From the NCBI GenBank assembly GCA_016208315.1, contig JACQYF010000082.1, positions 1 to 64,000 on the forward strand: a stretch of 64,000 nt of DNA, given 5' to 3'. The stretch is from Chloroflexota bacterium (GTDB lineage: Bacteria; Chloroflexota; Anaerolineae; UBA4142). Position 1 is the first letter of the stretch. The number at the start of each line of letters is the position of its first letter. The notes beneath the pieces are model-generated. The model did no database searches and had not been told where the DNA came from. It saw only the letters and a list, made by a program, of their open reading frames with translations. This document shows positions 24,075-31,534 of the stretch, piece by piece. The translations under genes and the position numbers were made by a program.

Positions 24075-25424
24075 ATGGCTACCAACGTCGTCATGCCCCA
24101 ACTGGGTGAAAGTGTCGTCGAAGGAACGATTGGCAAGTGGTTCAAGCAGGTCGGCGACAAGATCGAACAATACGAACCGATCATGGAAGTTGTGACCGAT
24201 AAGGTAACGACTGAGATTCCGTCGCCCGCGGCGGGCACGCTGTTACAGATTCTCGTGCCGGAAGGCGCGACTGTCAATGCGGGAACGGTGCTCGCGATGA
24301 TTGGCGCGGTGGGGGAGCAACCTGCCTCACCCCCTACCCCCCAACCCCCTCCCCCCTCTCCTGGGCTTGAAGTTCAGCCCAGGAGAGGGGGGCAGGGGGG
24401 TGAGGCGCCGCACAACGGCCACGGTGCCAAGCGGCTTACCCCCGTCGTCGCGCGCATGATCGGCGAGCACAACATCAGCGATGCCGAACTCGCCACGATC
24501 AAGGGCTCGGGCGAAGGCGGGCGCGTCACGAAAAAAGATATTGAAGCATTCGTCGCGCGCCGCGGCGAACGGCCAGCCATCGCTGCGCCGACGACGGACG
24601 TGCCGCCGTGGGAGCAGCCGGGCACGGGCGAGTTGTTCCGGCCAACGGAAGAGATTTTCGGCAAACCAACCTCACCCCTAACCCCCTTGCCCCCTTCCCC
24701 CTCTCCTGGGCTTGAACTTCAGCCCAGGAGAGGGGGGCAGGGGGGTGAGGAGGTCATCCCCCTCTCCCCGATGCGCAAGGCGATTGCCGAGCACATGGTG
24801 CGCTCCAAGACCGTCGCGCCGCACGTCACAAGCGTACACGAAGCGGACATGAGCCGCGTGCTGGCGTACCAAAAAGCGCACGAGCAAGAATTCGCCAAGC
24901 AGGGCGTCAAGCTCACGTACACGGCGTTCTTTGCGCAAGCCGTGGTTGCCGCGCTCAAGGCCTTTCCCATCGTCAACGCATCGTTCACGGATCAAGGCGT
25001 GATGATGCGACGGAACTACAATATCGGCATTGCCGTCGCGCTCGAAGATGGGCTGATCGTTCCCGTGATCAAGAACGCGGACGAGAAGAGTTTGCTCGGC
25101 ATCGCGCGCGCGGTGAATGACCTGGCGACGCGGGCGCGTGAAAAGCGCCTCAGCCCCGACGAAGTGCAGGGCGGCACGTTCACGATCACGAATTACGGCA
25201 TCTTCGGTTCGCTCTTCGGCACGCCCGTCATCAACCAACCGCAGTCGGCGATCATGGGCACGGGGACGATTCAAAAACGCGTGGTCGTCATTAACGACGC
25301 GATCGCGATTCGCCCGATGATCTATCTCTCGATCACGATTGACCATCGCCTGCTCGACGGCGCGACAGGCGACCAGTTTATGCAAAAGGTGAAACGATTC
25401 CTCGAAGAGCACCCCGCCGAGTAA
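24075..25424 (+). CDS. 2-oxo acid dehydrogenase E2 component, dihydrolipoamide acyltransferase
   Basis: This 449-residue core subunit carries one lipoyl domain (lipoyl-lysine 43 in TDKVTTEIPSP), a peripheral-subunit-binding domain (about residues 118-160, LTPVVARMIGEHNISDAELA) and a catalytic acyltransferase domain from about residue 228. The active-site motif DHRLLDGA lies near the C-terminus. Both inter-domain linkers are encoded by near-identical 81-nt palindromes (24325-24405 and 24670-24750), giving PSPGLEVQPRRGGQGG and PSPGLELQPRRGGQGG. Ordinary E2 linkers are Ala/Pro-rich and not palindromic. ATG 24075 has TGGAG upstream. Downstream is a large cruciform-like hairpin. Confidence 0.93.
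   Translation: MATNVVMPQLGESVVEGTIGKWFKQVGDKIEQYEPIMEVVTDKVTTEIPSPAAGTLLQILVPEGATVNAGTVLAMIGAVGEQPASPPTPQPPPPSPGLEVQPRRGGQGGEAPHNGHGAKRLTPVVARMIGEHNISDAELATIKGSGEGGRVTKKDIEAFVARRGERPAIAAPTTDVPPWEQPGTGELFRPTEEIFGKPTSPLTPLPPSPSPGLELQPRRGGQGGEEVIPLSPMRKAIAEHMVRSKTVAPHVTSVHEADMSRVLAYQKAHEQEFAKQGVKLTYTAFFAQAVVAALKAFPIVNASFTDQGVMMRRNYNIGIAVALEDGLIVPVIKNADEKSLLGIARAVNDLATRAREKRLSPDEVQGGTFTITNYGIFGSLFGTPVINQPQSAIMGTGTIQKRVVVINDAIAIRPMIYLSITIDHRLLDGATGDQFMQKVKRFLEEHPAE
24325..24405 (+). repeat. 81-nt palindromic element in frame in E2 (first linker)
   Basis: It begins CCTCACCCCC and ends GGGGGGTGAGG. The inner arms CCTCTCCTGGGCTTGAA and TTCAGCCCAGGAGAGG pair with one bulged base. The length is exactly 27 codons. 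It encodes residues of about 84-110, between lipoyl and subunit-binding domains. Confidence 0.9.
24670..24750 (+). repeat. 81-nt palindromic element in frame in E2 (second linker)
   Basis: This is a second copy of the 24325-24405 element with the same length, orientation and reading frame, and differences mostly in the left C-rich arm. It encodes residues of about 199-225, between the subunit-binding and catalytic domains. Confidence 0.9.
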
Positions 25425-25483
25425 AACAAGGGAAGAAGAGCAGCTAGACAAAAAAGCCAAATAGCGCGATGATTCGAGTTGTA

Positions 25484-25539
25484 CCAGACCTGTGAGGTTA
25501 TGCGGCTGCGAAGCAGCCGAGGAAACCTCACAGGTCTGG
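25484..25539. repeat. Two-part palindrome between E2 and nfeD genes
   Basis: The outer arms CCAGACCTGTGAGGTT (25484-25499) and AACCTCACAGGTCTGG (25524-25539) are perfect. Nested inside is a second perfect stem, CGGCTGC (25503-25509) with GCAGCCG (25513-25519), and a GAA loop. It is about 60 nt after the E2 stop and could end that transcript. Confidence 0.88.
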
Positions 25540-25571
25540 AGCCACTCTGACGTTCAAAGGGGAGCGCGCCT

Positions 25572-26171
25572 ATGCCTCAAATTGACCTCAGCTCGCTCAA
25601 CTGTTTCTATTTTTTCCTCTTGATGCTCGGCGTCTTTTACGCGCTCGTGGTGATGATCGCCGGCGGGCTGCACTCGGTGCATCTACCCCTGCACGTTGAT
25701 TTGGGAGACCTACCGCTGCACCTTCCGGGTGGCGTTGATCTCGCCGGTGCGGCCTCACACGACGTGAGCATCCTTTCGCTCAGCCCGATCTCTATCGCCG
25801 CGTTCGTCACGTCGTTTGGCGGGATCGGCATCATTGCCACGCAAGGATTTCGCGCCGACGGCGCGACGAGTTTGCTCTGGGCGATCGGCGGATCCATCGT
25901 CGTCGGCGTGGCCTCCCATGTCTTGTTCTTTTACATTTTTATCGCGCCCCAAGCATCGAGCGCCTTGAGAACAAGTGACGTCGTCGGCCTCACCGCGGAA
26001 GTAACCGCCCCAATTCCCGGAGACAGCGTCGGCGAAATCGCCTACGTCGCCATGGGCGAGCGGCACACGGCCACCGCTCGTTCGCACGATGGCAGCAGCA
26101 TCCCCCGCGGATCGCTCGTCACGATTGAAAGTCTGGCTGGAACGGTGATGATCGTCAAGACTCGAAGTTAG
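25572..26171 (+). CDS. NfeD-like membrane protein
   Basis: This 199-residue protein has an N-terminal membrane helix (CFYFFLLMLGVFYALVVMIAGG), two further hydrophobic segments at about residues 70-120, and a C-terminal OB-fold-like domain (VGLTAEVTAPIPGDSVGEIAY to the end). That layout is the NfeD/YuaF type, which works with flotillin in organising membrane microdomains. The flotillin gene follows after a 75-nt gap, the classical pairing. AAAGGGGAG precedes the ATG. Confidence 0.82.
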   Translation: MPQIDLSSLNCFYFFLLMLGVFYALVVMIAGGLHSVHLPLHVDLGDLPLHLPGGVDLAGAASHDVSILSLSPISIAAFVTSFGGIGIIATQGFRADGATSLLWAIGGSIVVGVASHVLFFYIFIAPQASSALRTSDVVGLTAEVTAPIPGDSVGEIAYVAMGERHTATARSHDGSSIPRGSLVTIESLAGTVMIVKTRS

Positions 26172-26232
26172 AAATTGGACGTTAGAAGTTGGAACAAATC
26201 CAATCTCTAATCTCTAATATCCAATATCCAAC
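26167..26232. repeat. Heptamer-period imperfect inverted repeat, nfeD/flotillin junction
   Basis: Units AGTTAGA, AATTGGA, CGTTAGA, AGTTGGA face TCCAATC, TCTAATC, TCTAATA, TCCAATA. The nfeD stop codon TAG (26169-26171) is the middle of the first unit. Confidence 0.75.
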
Positions 26233-26246
26233 CCAAGGAGCTTGCC

Positions 26247-27602
26247 ATGGAACTCTTGTTTGCGGCGATTGCGGCGTTTGCGGTCATTTTTGTTCTGTTC
26301 GTCGTGCTGTTATTCATTGCGAGTCGCTACCAAAAAGTGGGCCCGAACGAGGCGCTCATCATCTCCGGGCGCGGGCAGATGCGCGTCGATCCAACGACGG
26401 GACAGAAAGAGCGCGTGGGCTATCGCATCGTCAAGGGCGGCGGTACCGTCGTCTGGCCCGTCGTCGAGCGGGCGGAACGCTTGTCGCTCGAAGTGATGAC
26501 GCTCGAAGTGGAAACGCCGCGCGTGTACTCGTCGCAAGGCGTTGCTCTCACGGTGGACGGCATCGCGCAGGTCAAGGTGCGGAGCGATGAAATTTCGATT
26601 GCCACCTCGGCCGAACAGTTCCTGTCCAAATCCACCGAAGAGATCAAGCAAGTCGCGCTGCAAACGCTCGAAGGTCACTTGCGCGGCATCGTCGGCACGT
26701 TGAGCGTCGAGGAAATCTACAAAGATCGAGACCGCTTTGCGCAGCGCGTGCAAGAGGTTTCCGCGGGCGACATGGCGAACATGGGTCTCGGCATTATCTC
26801 GTTCACGATCAAGGACATCAAGGACGATCAAGGGGTGCAAAAGGCGGCGTATGACGCCGAGGTGAACAAACAAAAAGCCGCGGCGGAACTCGCCTACCCG
26901 CTCCAACAAAACAAAACGAACCAAGAAGTCAAAGCTGAAGAAGTTCAGGTCGAAGTTATCGCGAAAAAGAAGCAGATCGAGGTGCAGGAGCAAGAGGTCG
27001 CGCGGCGCGAAAAGGAACTCGAGGCGACGATCCGCAAGCCAGCGGAGGCCGAGCGCTATCGCATTCAAACCATCGCCGACGGCAACAAATATCAGGCGGT
27101 AACGACCGCGGGCGGGCAGGCGGAGGCGACGCGCGTCATCGGGCAAAGTGAGGCGGATGCGAACAAAGCGCGCGGCTTGGCGCAGGCGGACGTGATTCGC
27201 GCCCAGGGTCTGGCAGAAGCCGACGCGAATAAAGCGCGCGGTTTGGCGGAAGCGGATGTGATCCAGGCGCAAGGTTTCGCCGAAGCCGAAGCGATGAAAC
27301 GCAAAGCGGACGCGTGGCTGCAATACAATCAAGCCGCGATCATCCAGCAGTTGATCGAGGCGTTGCCCAAAGTTGCCGCGGCGATTGCCGAACCGCTCTC
27401 CAAGACTGAGCGCATCGTCGTCATCAGCAACGGCAGCGACGGCAGCGGCGCGGGTGCGTCTAAGGTTTCGCAAGATGTGGCAAACATCATCGCCCAGGTG
27501 CCCGCGACCGTCGAGGCATTGACTGGCGTGGACTTGATTGCGACGATCAAGGACTTGCCGCACGTAAAATCTAGCCGACCTGACGAAACGGAGAAAAGTT
27601 GA
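26247..27602 (+). CDS. floT: Flotillin / SPFH-domain protein
   Basis: This 451-residue protein has one N-terminal membrane segment (about residues 5-27), an SPFH/PHB domain (about 30-230, starting YQKVGPNEALIISGRG) and a long flotillin coiled coil. The coil contains repeated Ala/Glu-rich units such as EADANKARGLAQADV and GLAEADVIQAQGFAEA. It is expected to oligomerise at functional membrane microdomains together with the NfeD-like protein. AAGGAG precedes the ATG. The stop overlaps the next gene's TTG start (TTGA), implying coupling to the M28 peptidase. Confidence 0.92.
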   Translation: MELLFAAIAAFAVIFVLFVVLLFIASRYQKVGPNEALIISGRGQMRVDPTTGQKERVGYRIVKGGGTVVWPVVERAERLSLEVMTLEVETPRVYSSQGVALTVDGIAQVKVRSDEISIATSAEQFLSKSTEEIKQVALQTLEGHLRGIVGTLSVEEIYKDRDRFAQRVQEVSAGDMANMGLGIISFTIKDIKDDQGVQKAAYDAEVNKQKAAAELAYPLQQNKTNQEVKAEEVQVEVIAKKKQIEVQEQEVARREKELEATIRKPAEAERYRIQTIADGNKYQAVTTAGGQAEATRVIGQSEADANKARGLAQADVIRAQGLAEADANKARGLAEADVIQAQGFAEAEAMKRKADAWLQYNQAAIIQQLIEALPKVAAAIAEPLSKTERIVVISNGSDGSGAGASKVSQDVANIIAQVPATVEALTGVDLIATIKDLPHVKSSRPDETEKS

Positions 27603-28726
27603 ACCCGCTCGACACCGTTCGCATTCTCTCGGAAGAAATCGGCCCGCGTCCATCCGCTTCGGCGAACGAACGCCACGCCGCCGACTGGGTGGCGCAACAG
27701 TTGCGCGGTCTCGGCTTTGCCGTAGAGTGCGAGCCGTTCCGCGCCGTCGCGTCGTTCTCGTACGCGTACGGAATTTTCTTCGGCTTGTTCGTCGTCGCTG
27801 CGGCGGTGTACCCGGTCAGCACGCTTGCCGCTGTGCTGCTCTGCTTTGCCGCTCTCGTGCTCTTCGCGCTAGAGGCGAGTAGCGTGGAGGTTTTGACCCG
27901 CATCTTGCCAAAAGGCACGAGCCAGAACGTCGTCGGCGTATTAAGACGGCGCGGCGCGGTCAAGCGCAAGCTCGTGTTGACGGCGCACCTGGATTCGGCG
28001 CGCAGCGCGATTTTGTGGCATCCGCGCATCGTTCCCCACTTTCGCACGATCTTTCTCCTCATTGCCACCGCGATGCTGGCCGAATTCGCGCTCTACGCGG
28101 TCGGACTTGTCACAGGCGCGAGTTGGGTGTGGGGCGTATCGCTTGTGCCCGCCGCGCTCCTCGCGCTCACCGTCTTGATTTTCGTGGACCGCGAGACGCG
28201 CTACATGCACACACGCGGCGCAAACGACAACGCGAGCGGCGTCGCGTTGATGCTCGCGACCGCCGCGAAACTGGCACATGAGCCGCTTGCCGAAACCGAG
28301 GTGTGGGCGGTCGGAACCGGCTGCGAAGAGAGCGGAGCATTCGGCATTCTCCGCTTTTTGGAGCGACACCCGTTCGACAAGACGGCGACCCTGTTTTTGA
28401 ATTTTGACAACATCGGCGCGGGGCGCGTTTCGTATGTTACCGGCGAGGGCCTGTTGTTTACGTTGAAAGCCGACGAGCAGTTAGTGGAAATTGCGTCCGC
28501 CGTCGCGGAGGACGCCGCGCCCATCGTCTACAAAACTTTGCCGACGGACAATACGACCACGTTGACCAAGGGCTATCGCGGCATGTCGCTCATGGCATTT
28601 GATTCACGCGGCGTGCTGCCGAATTGGCACTGGCGGACGGACACAATCGAGAATGTGGATTCGCACACGTTAACGCGCGCCGTAGATTTCGCCGTTAGAA
28701 TCGCGCGGCAGATAGATGAGAGTTGA
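27599..28726 (+). CDS. Membrane-embedded M28-family metallopeptidase
   Basis: This 375-residue protein has the zinc-aminopeptidase ligand set in order: TAHLDSARSA (His and Asp), GANDNASGVALM (bridging Asp), GCEESGAFGI (Glu pair), NFDNIGAG (Asp) and PNWHWRTDTIEN (His). Unlike soluble M28 enzymes, it has two hydrophobic hairpins (about residues 52-95 and 150-195), one before and one after the first ligand motif. The catalytic domain is thus interrupted by membrane segments. The TTG start at 27599 overlaps the flotillin stop and has GGAG upstream. The linkage suggests it works in flotillin microdomains; the substrate is unknown. Confidence 0.85.
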   Translation: MNPLDTVRILSEEIGPRPSASANERHAADWVAQQLRGLGFAVECEPFRAVASFSYAYGIFFGLFVVAAAVYPVSTLAAVLLCFAALVLFALEASSVEVLTRILPKGTSQNVVGVLRRRGAVKRKLVLTAHLDSARSAILWHPRIVPHFRTIFLLIATAMLAEFALYAVGLVTGASWVWGVSLVPAALLALTVLIFVDRETRYMHTRGANDNASGVALMLATAAKLAHEPLAETEVWAVGTGCEESGAFGILRFLERHPFDKTATLFLNFDNIGAGRVSYVTGEGLLFTLKADEQLVEIASAVAEDAAPIVYKTLPTDNTTTLTKGYRGMSLMAFDSRGVLPNWHWRTDTIENVDSHTLTRAVDFAVRIARQIDES

Positions 28727-28789
28727 GTGAGGAGTTGTTGATCTTTCGCAAAGGAAAGCCGCAGGGGCAAAATCGGCGTTGGAGTCACG

Positions 28790-29284
28790 ATGACACGCGA
28801 TGAAATTCTGCACGCGCTCGAACAGGACCGGGTAAATCTACAGACCGCGATTGCAGAAATTCCAGATGAGATGCTGGTGACGCGCCCGGCGATCGAACAG
28901 TGGAACGTCAAGGACTTGCTGGGGCACATCGCCTTGTGGCAGCAAGTCGCCATCCAATTCATTCGCGATTACCGCGCCAGCGGGTCGCCGAAGGGGCTTG
29001 GTCTGAAAGATGACGCGGCGGTGGACGAGTACAACCAACGCGGCGCGGCGTTCCGGCGCGACTGGCCGCTCGAACGCGTCCGCGCCGAACTCGACGAGAC
29101 GCAGCGCGAACTGATCGCCGCGGTTCAAGCGTTGACTGACGAAGATTTGAACAAACCCTTGCCCGCGCCATGGGACAGCACAACGACGCTCGAATGGCTG
29201 ATTGCCATCAACTCGTATGCTCACGAACCGGAACACGTCGCGCAGATTCGTCAGGTTTCAGGTCTCAAGTCACAGGTCACATGA
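28790..29284 (+). CDS. DinB-like four-helix protein (DfsB/ClbS type)
   Basis: This 164-residue protein has the DinB-superfamily helix pattern with the marks VKDLLGHIALWQ (metal His near residue 45) and INSYAHEPEHVAQIR (second His pair near residue 145). Members are metal-binding and often thiol-dependent transferases or have no proven role. The next gene encodes a paralogue and overlaps by ATGA. A small hairpin-like CTTTCGCAAAGGAAAG is in the leader. Confidence 0.78.
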   Translation: MTRDEILHALEQDRVNLQTAIAEIPDEMLVTRPAIEQWNVKDLLGHIALWQQVAIQFIRDYRASGSPKGLGLKDDAAVDEYNQRGAAFRRDWPLERVRAELDETQRELIAAVQALTDEDLNKPLPAPWDSTTTLEWLIAINSYAHEPEHVAQIRQVSGLKSQVT

Positions 29285-29790
29285 AGATCGAACTGGTCGA
29301 GAAACTCTACCGAAACCGCGACGAACTATGGGGCGTCGTCGAGGGATTAACGGACGAACAAATCACAACCATCCCCGTCGTCGGCGAATGGACGATCAAG
29401 GACGTAGTTGGGCACGTTGCCTATTGGGAAGGCGTGATCCTCGACCACGTGCGCGAATCGTATGCCGAGGGTCGCCCGCGGCCCATGCGCGACGACGAGA
29501 ACGACGACATCGTCAATCCCCGCGAAGCCGCCAAACGCAAGAACCGGCCCTGGGCGCGCATCCGCGCCGAGTTCGCGAACGTGCGCGCCGCGCTCATCGG
29601 CAAGGTCGAGCGACTGAGCGAAACAGAGCTGGAGTTTCAAGTGCCCAACCCGTGGTGGAACCAGCACGGCTTTTACTCGGTCGCGCAGATGATCGAGGAA
29701 GATGCGCTTGGGCACTGCCGCGAGCACGCGGAACAGATTAAGAACTGGAGGTTAGAAATTGGAGACTGCGGAGCGTCCCGTAGGGATTAG
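29281..29790 (+). CDS. DinB-like four-helix protein, paralogue
   Basis: This 169-residue neighbour of the previous gene has the same pattern: IKDVVGHVAYWEGVI near residue 40 and EEDALGHCREHAEQIKNW near residue 145. The two genes overlap by four bases and probably arose by tandem duplication. The last ten or so residues (LEIGDCGASRRD) and the TAG come from the repeat at 29762-29817, so the domain ends at about residue 157. Confidence 0.78.
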   Translation: MKIELVEKLYRNRDELWGVVEGLTDEQITTIPVVGEWTIKDVVGHVAYWEGVILDHVRESYAEGRPRPMRDDENDDIVNPREAAKRKNRPWARIRAEFANVRAALIGKVERLSETELEFQVPNPWWNQHGFYSVAQMIEEDALGHCREHAEQIKNWRLEIGDCGASRRD

Positions 29791-29817
29791 AGACTGCGGA
29801 GCGTCCCGCAGGGATTA
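29762..29817. repeat. Tandem pair of 28-nt units
   Basis: GAGACTGCGGAGCGTCCCGT (first 20 bases of unit 1, from 29762) is followed by AGGGATTA; the unit repeats at 29790-29817 with one change (T to C). Within each unit CTGCGG pairs with CCGCAG or CCGTAG. The first copy encodes the end of the DinB paralogue; the second precedes the cyclase ATG. Confidence 0.85.
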
Positions 29818-29822
29818 GAGAT

Positions 29823-31073
29823 ATGCTCGCGAGTTTCATCCGGCGATACGGTTCTTTCCTGGCGCGGATCGGCGCCGACCCCAACGACAGCGATCAAGTG
29901 CGCGTCAACAAAATATTCTTCTTGTCCATCGCCCCGCTCACCATTCTCAGCGGTATTCTGTGGGGCCTCATGTATTTCGCGTTCGACGAGCCAGTCGCGG
30001 CGTCCATTCCCCTCGGTTATTCGGCGCTTTCGTTCACGAGTATCGTGATCTTTGCCCGCATTCGGCATTATGGATTCCTAAACGTGACGCAACTTGCGTT
30101 GATCTTGCTCTTGCCCTTTGCGCTGCAAATCGTCTTGGGCGGTTTCGTGAACTCGAGCGGCGTCGTGTTGTGGTCGCTCCTGTGCCCTTTTGGCGCAATC
30201 GTCTTTTCCGGTCCACGGCAGGCGATCGGATGGTTCATGGCGTATCTCCTCACCGTGGTGGTCAGCGGAGTTCTGCAGCCTTACGTCCGCCCCACCAACA
30301 ATCTCTCTCCGGGTATCATCGTTTTTTTCTTCGTCATGAACTTTGCCGCGATCTCGTTGATTGCGTTTGTGCTGATCAGCTTTTTTGTACGCCAGAAGGA
30401 CGCGGCGTTCGGCTTGCTCCGCGTCGAACAGGCCAAGTCCGAGAACCTGCTGCTCAATATTCTGCCGAAAGAAATCGCGGCGCGGCTCAAGAATCAAGAG
30501 CGCACGATCGCCGACTATTTCGGCGAAACGACGATCCTCTTCGCCGACTTGGTCAACTTTACGCCCCTGGCCGCGACGCTCTCGCCAACCGAAATGGTCG
30601 AGTTGCTCAATCAGGTTTTTTCGCGCTTTGATGCGCTCGTCGAGAAACACGACGTCGAAAAGATCGAAACGGTGGGCGACGAATACATGGCCGCGGCCGG
30701 CGTGCCCCGCCCGCGCGCCGATCACGCGCAAGCCATCGCGCGCCTCGCACTCGACATGTGCGATTACCTCGCCTCGCTGCCCAGCCAGTACGACCACCGC
30801 CTCGATTTTCGCATCGGCATCAACTCGGGACCCGTCATCGCCGGCGTCATCGGACGCAAAAAGTTCGCGTACGAGTTGTTCGGCGATACGGTCAATACGG
30901 CGAACCGCATGCAATCGCACGGCGTCGCGGGGAAAATCCAGATCTCACCCGAGACCTATGAGCTGATCAAGGACGATTTTGTCTGCGAGCCGCGCGGGAA
31001 GCTGACCATCAAAGGCAAAGGCGAGATGGAGACGTGGTTTCTGGTCGGGGAGAGAAGCCAACCAGGCAATTAG
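29823..31073 (+). CDS. Membrane class III nucleotide cyclase
   Basis: This 416-residue protein has six hydrophobic segments (about residues 30-195), a signalling helix and a C-terminal CHD cyclase domain. The metal aspartates are in LFADLVNFTPL and VGDEYM, and the transition-state Asn/Arg are in GDTVNTANRMQS. The purine-specificity positions read Glu (KIETVGDEY) and Glu (YELFGDT). Adenylate cyclases usually have Lys and Asp, guanylate cyclases Glu and Cys or similar, so GTP use deserves testing. No good ribosome binding site precedes the ATG because the 28-nt repeat ends there. Confidence 0.9.
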   Translation: MLASFIRRYGSFLARIGADPNDSDQVRVNKIFFLSIAPLTILSGILWGLMYFAFDEPVAASIPLGYSALSFTSIVIFARIRHYGFLNVTQLALILLLPFALQIVLGGFVNSSGVVLWSLLCPFGAIVFSGPRQAIGWFMAYLLTVVVSGVLQPYVRPTNNLSPGIIVFFFVMNFAAISLIAFVLISFFVRQKDAAFGLLRVEQAKSENLLLNILPKEIAARLKNQERTIADYFGETTILFADLVNFTPLAATLSPTEMVELLNQVFSRFDALVEKHDVEKIETVGDEYMAAAGVPRPRADHAQAIARLALDMCDYLASLPSQYDHRLDFRIGINSGPVIAGVIGRKKFAYELFGDTVNTANRMQSHGVAGKIQISPETYELIKDDFVCEPRGKLTIKGKGEMETWFLVGERSQPGN

Positions 31074-31128
31074 CAGGCACAATCGCACCGGACGGGCAGG
31101 CACAATCGTACCGGACGGGCAGGCACAA
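31073..31128. repeat. Tandem 23-nt repeats after the cyclase gene
   Basis: GCAGGCACAATCGCACCGGA plus CGG (31073-31095) is repeated at 31096-31118 with one change, and a third partial copy (GCAGGCACAA) follows. It starts on the last base of the cyclase stop codon. The following GCACTGCCCCTACG resembles the end of the GTAGGGGC family seen at 975 and 58593. Confidence 0.82.
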
Positions 31129-31177
31129 GGCACTGCCCCTACGAATTCGCCAACAGAATCTTGCCTTTGGAGATGAA

Positions 31178-31534
31178 ATGCCCAAACAAGTTACAATGTA
31201 CGTACGCTCAACCTGAACGACTTGCCGACACGCGCAAGAGTTTCTTGCCGAAAAGAAAATCGCGTATGAAAAGCGCGATTTTTTCAAGCAGCCGTTCACG
31301 GTAGACGAATTGCGTTCGCTTTTGGAATCGCTCCACCTCACCGCGCACGATGTACTGTCTACCAAAAGTCCCGCGTATAAGGAAATGCGGCTAGGCGAGC
31401 GCGAGGTCGGCGAAGAAGAGTTGTTGAAGTTGATGGTGCAAGAGCCGCGGCTGCTGCGGCGACCGCTGGTCGTGGTGGATGGCAAGCCCATCATTGGGTT
31501 TGACCGCGCCGTGTTGAGCCAACGACTAAAGTAA
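31178..31534 (+). CDS. Candidate selenoprotein: ArsC/Spx-like thioredoxin-fold protein with in-frame TGA
   Basis: Reading through TGA 31214-31216 gives a 118-residue protein of the ArsC/Spx family (arsenate reductase-like, glutaredoxin fold). The frame reads MYVRST, then TGA, then TTCRHAQEFL, so TGA stands at position 13 for the first Cys of the CxxC redox motif, with the second Cys at 16. The rest is intact: YEKRDFFKQPFTVDEL, PAYKEMRLGE and LLRRPLVVVDGKPIIGFDRA, the last being the family's cis-Pro region. GGAG stands five bases before ATG 31178. A hairpin fitting the bacterial SECIS rules follows (31234-31248). Selenocysteine insertion is inferred. The alternative is a point-mutated pseudogene (TGC or TGT to TGA). 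selA, selB, selD and tRNA-Sec are not in the window. Confidence 0.72.
31234..31248 (+). promoter_or_regulatory. Candidate bacterial SECIS hairpin
   Basis: GCAAGA (31234-31239) and TCTTGC (31243-31248) form a 6-bp stem with loop GTT. The apical loop starts 23 nt after the TGA and its first base is G. This fits the bacterial SECIS criteria as I recall them: upper stem of at least 4 bp, loop of 3-14 nt, a G in the first two loop positions, and 16-37 nt from UGA to loop. Confidence 0.6.

Noticed and set aside
26310-27653. Long minus-strand open frame opposite the flotillin gene
   Set aside because: It mirrors the repetitive coiled-coil coding region and shows no domain of its own.
31310-31534. 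Separate short gene starting at an internal ATG of the ArsC-like locus
   Set aside because: It would lack the redox motif and a ribosome binding site, while the frame upstream of the TGA has a good start and matches the family N-terminus.
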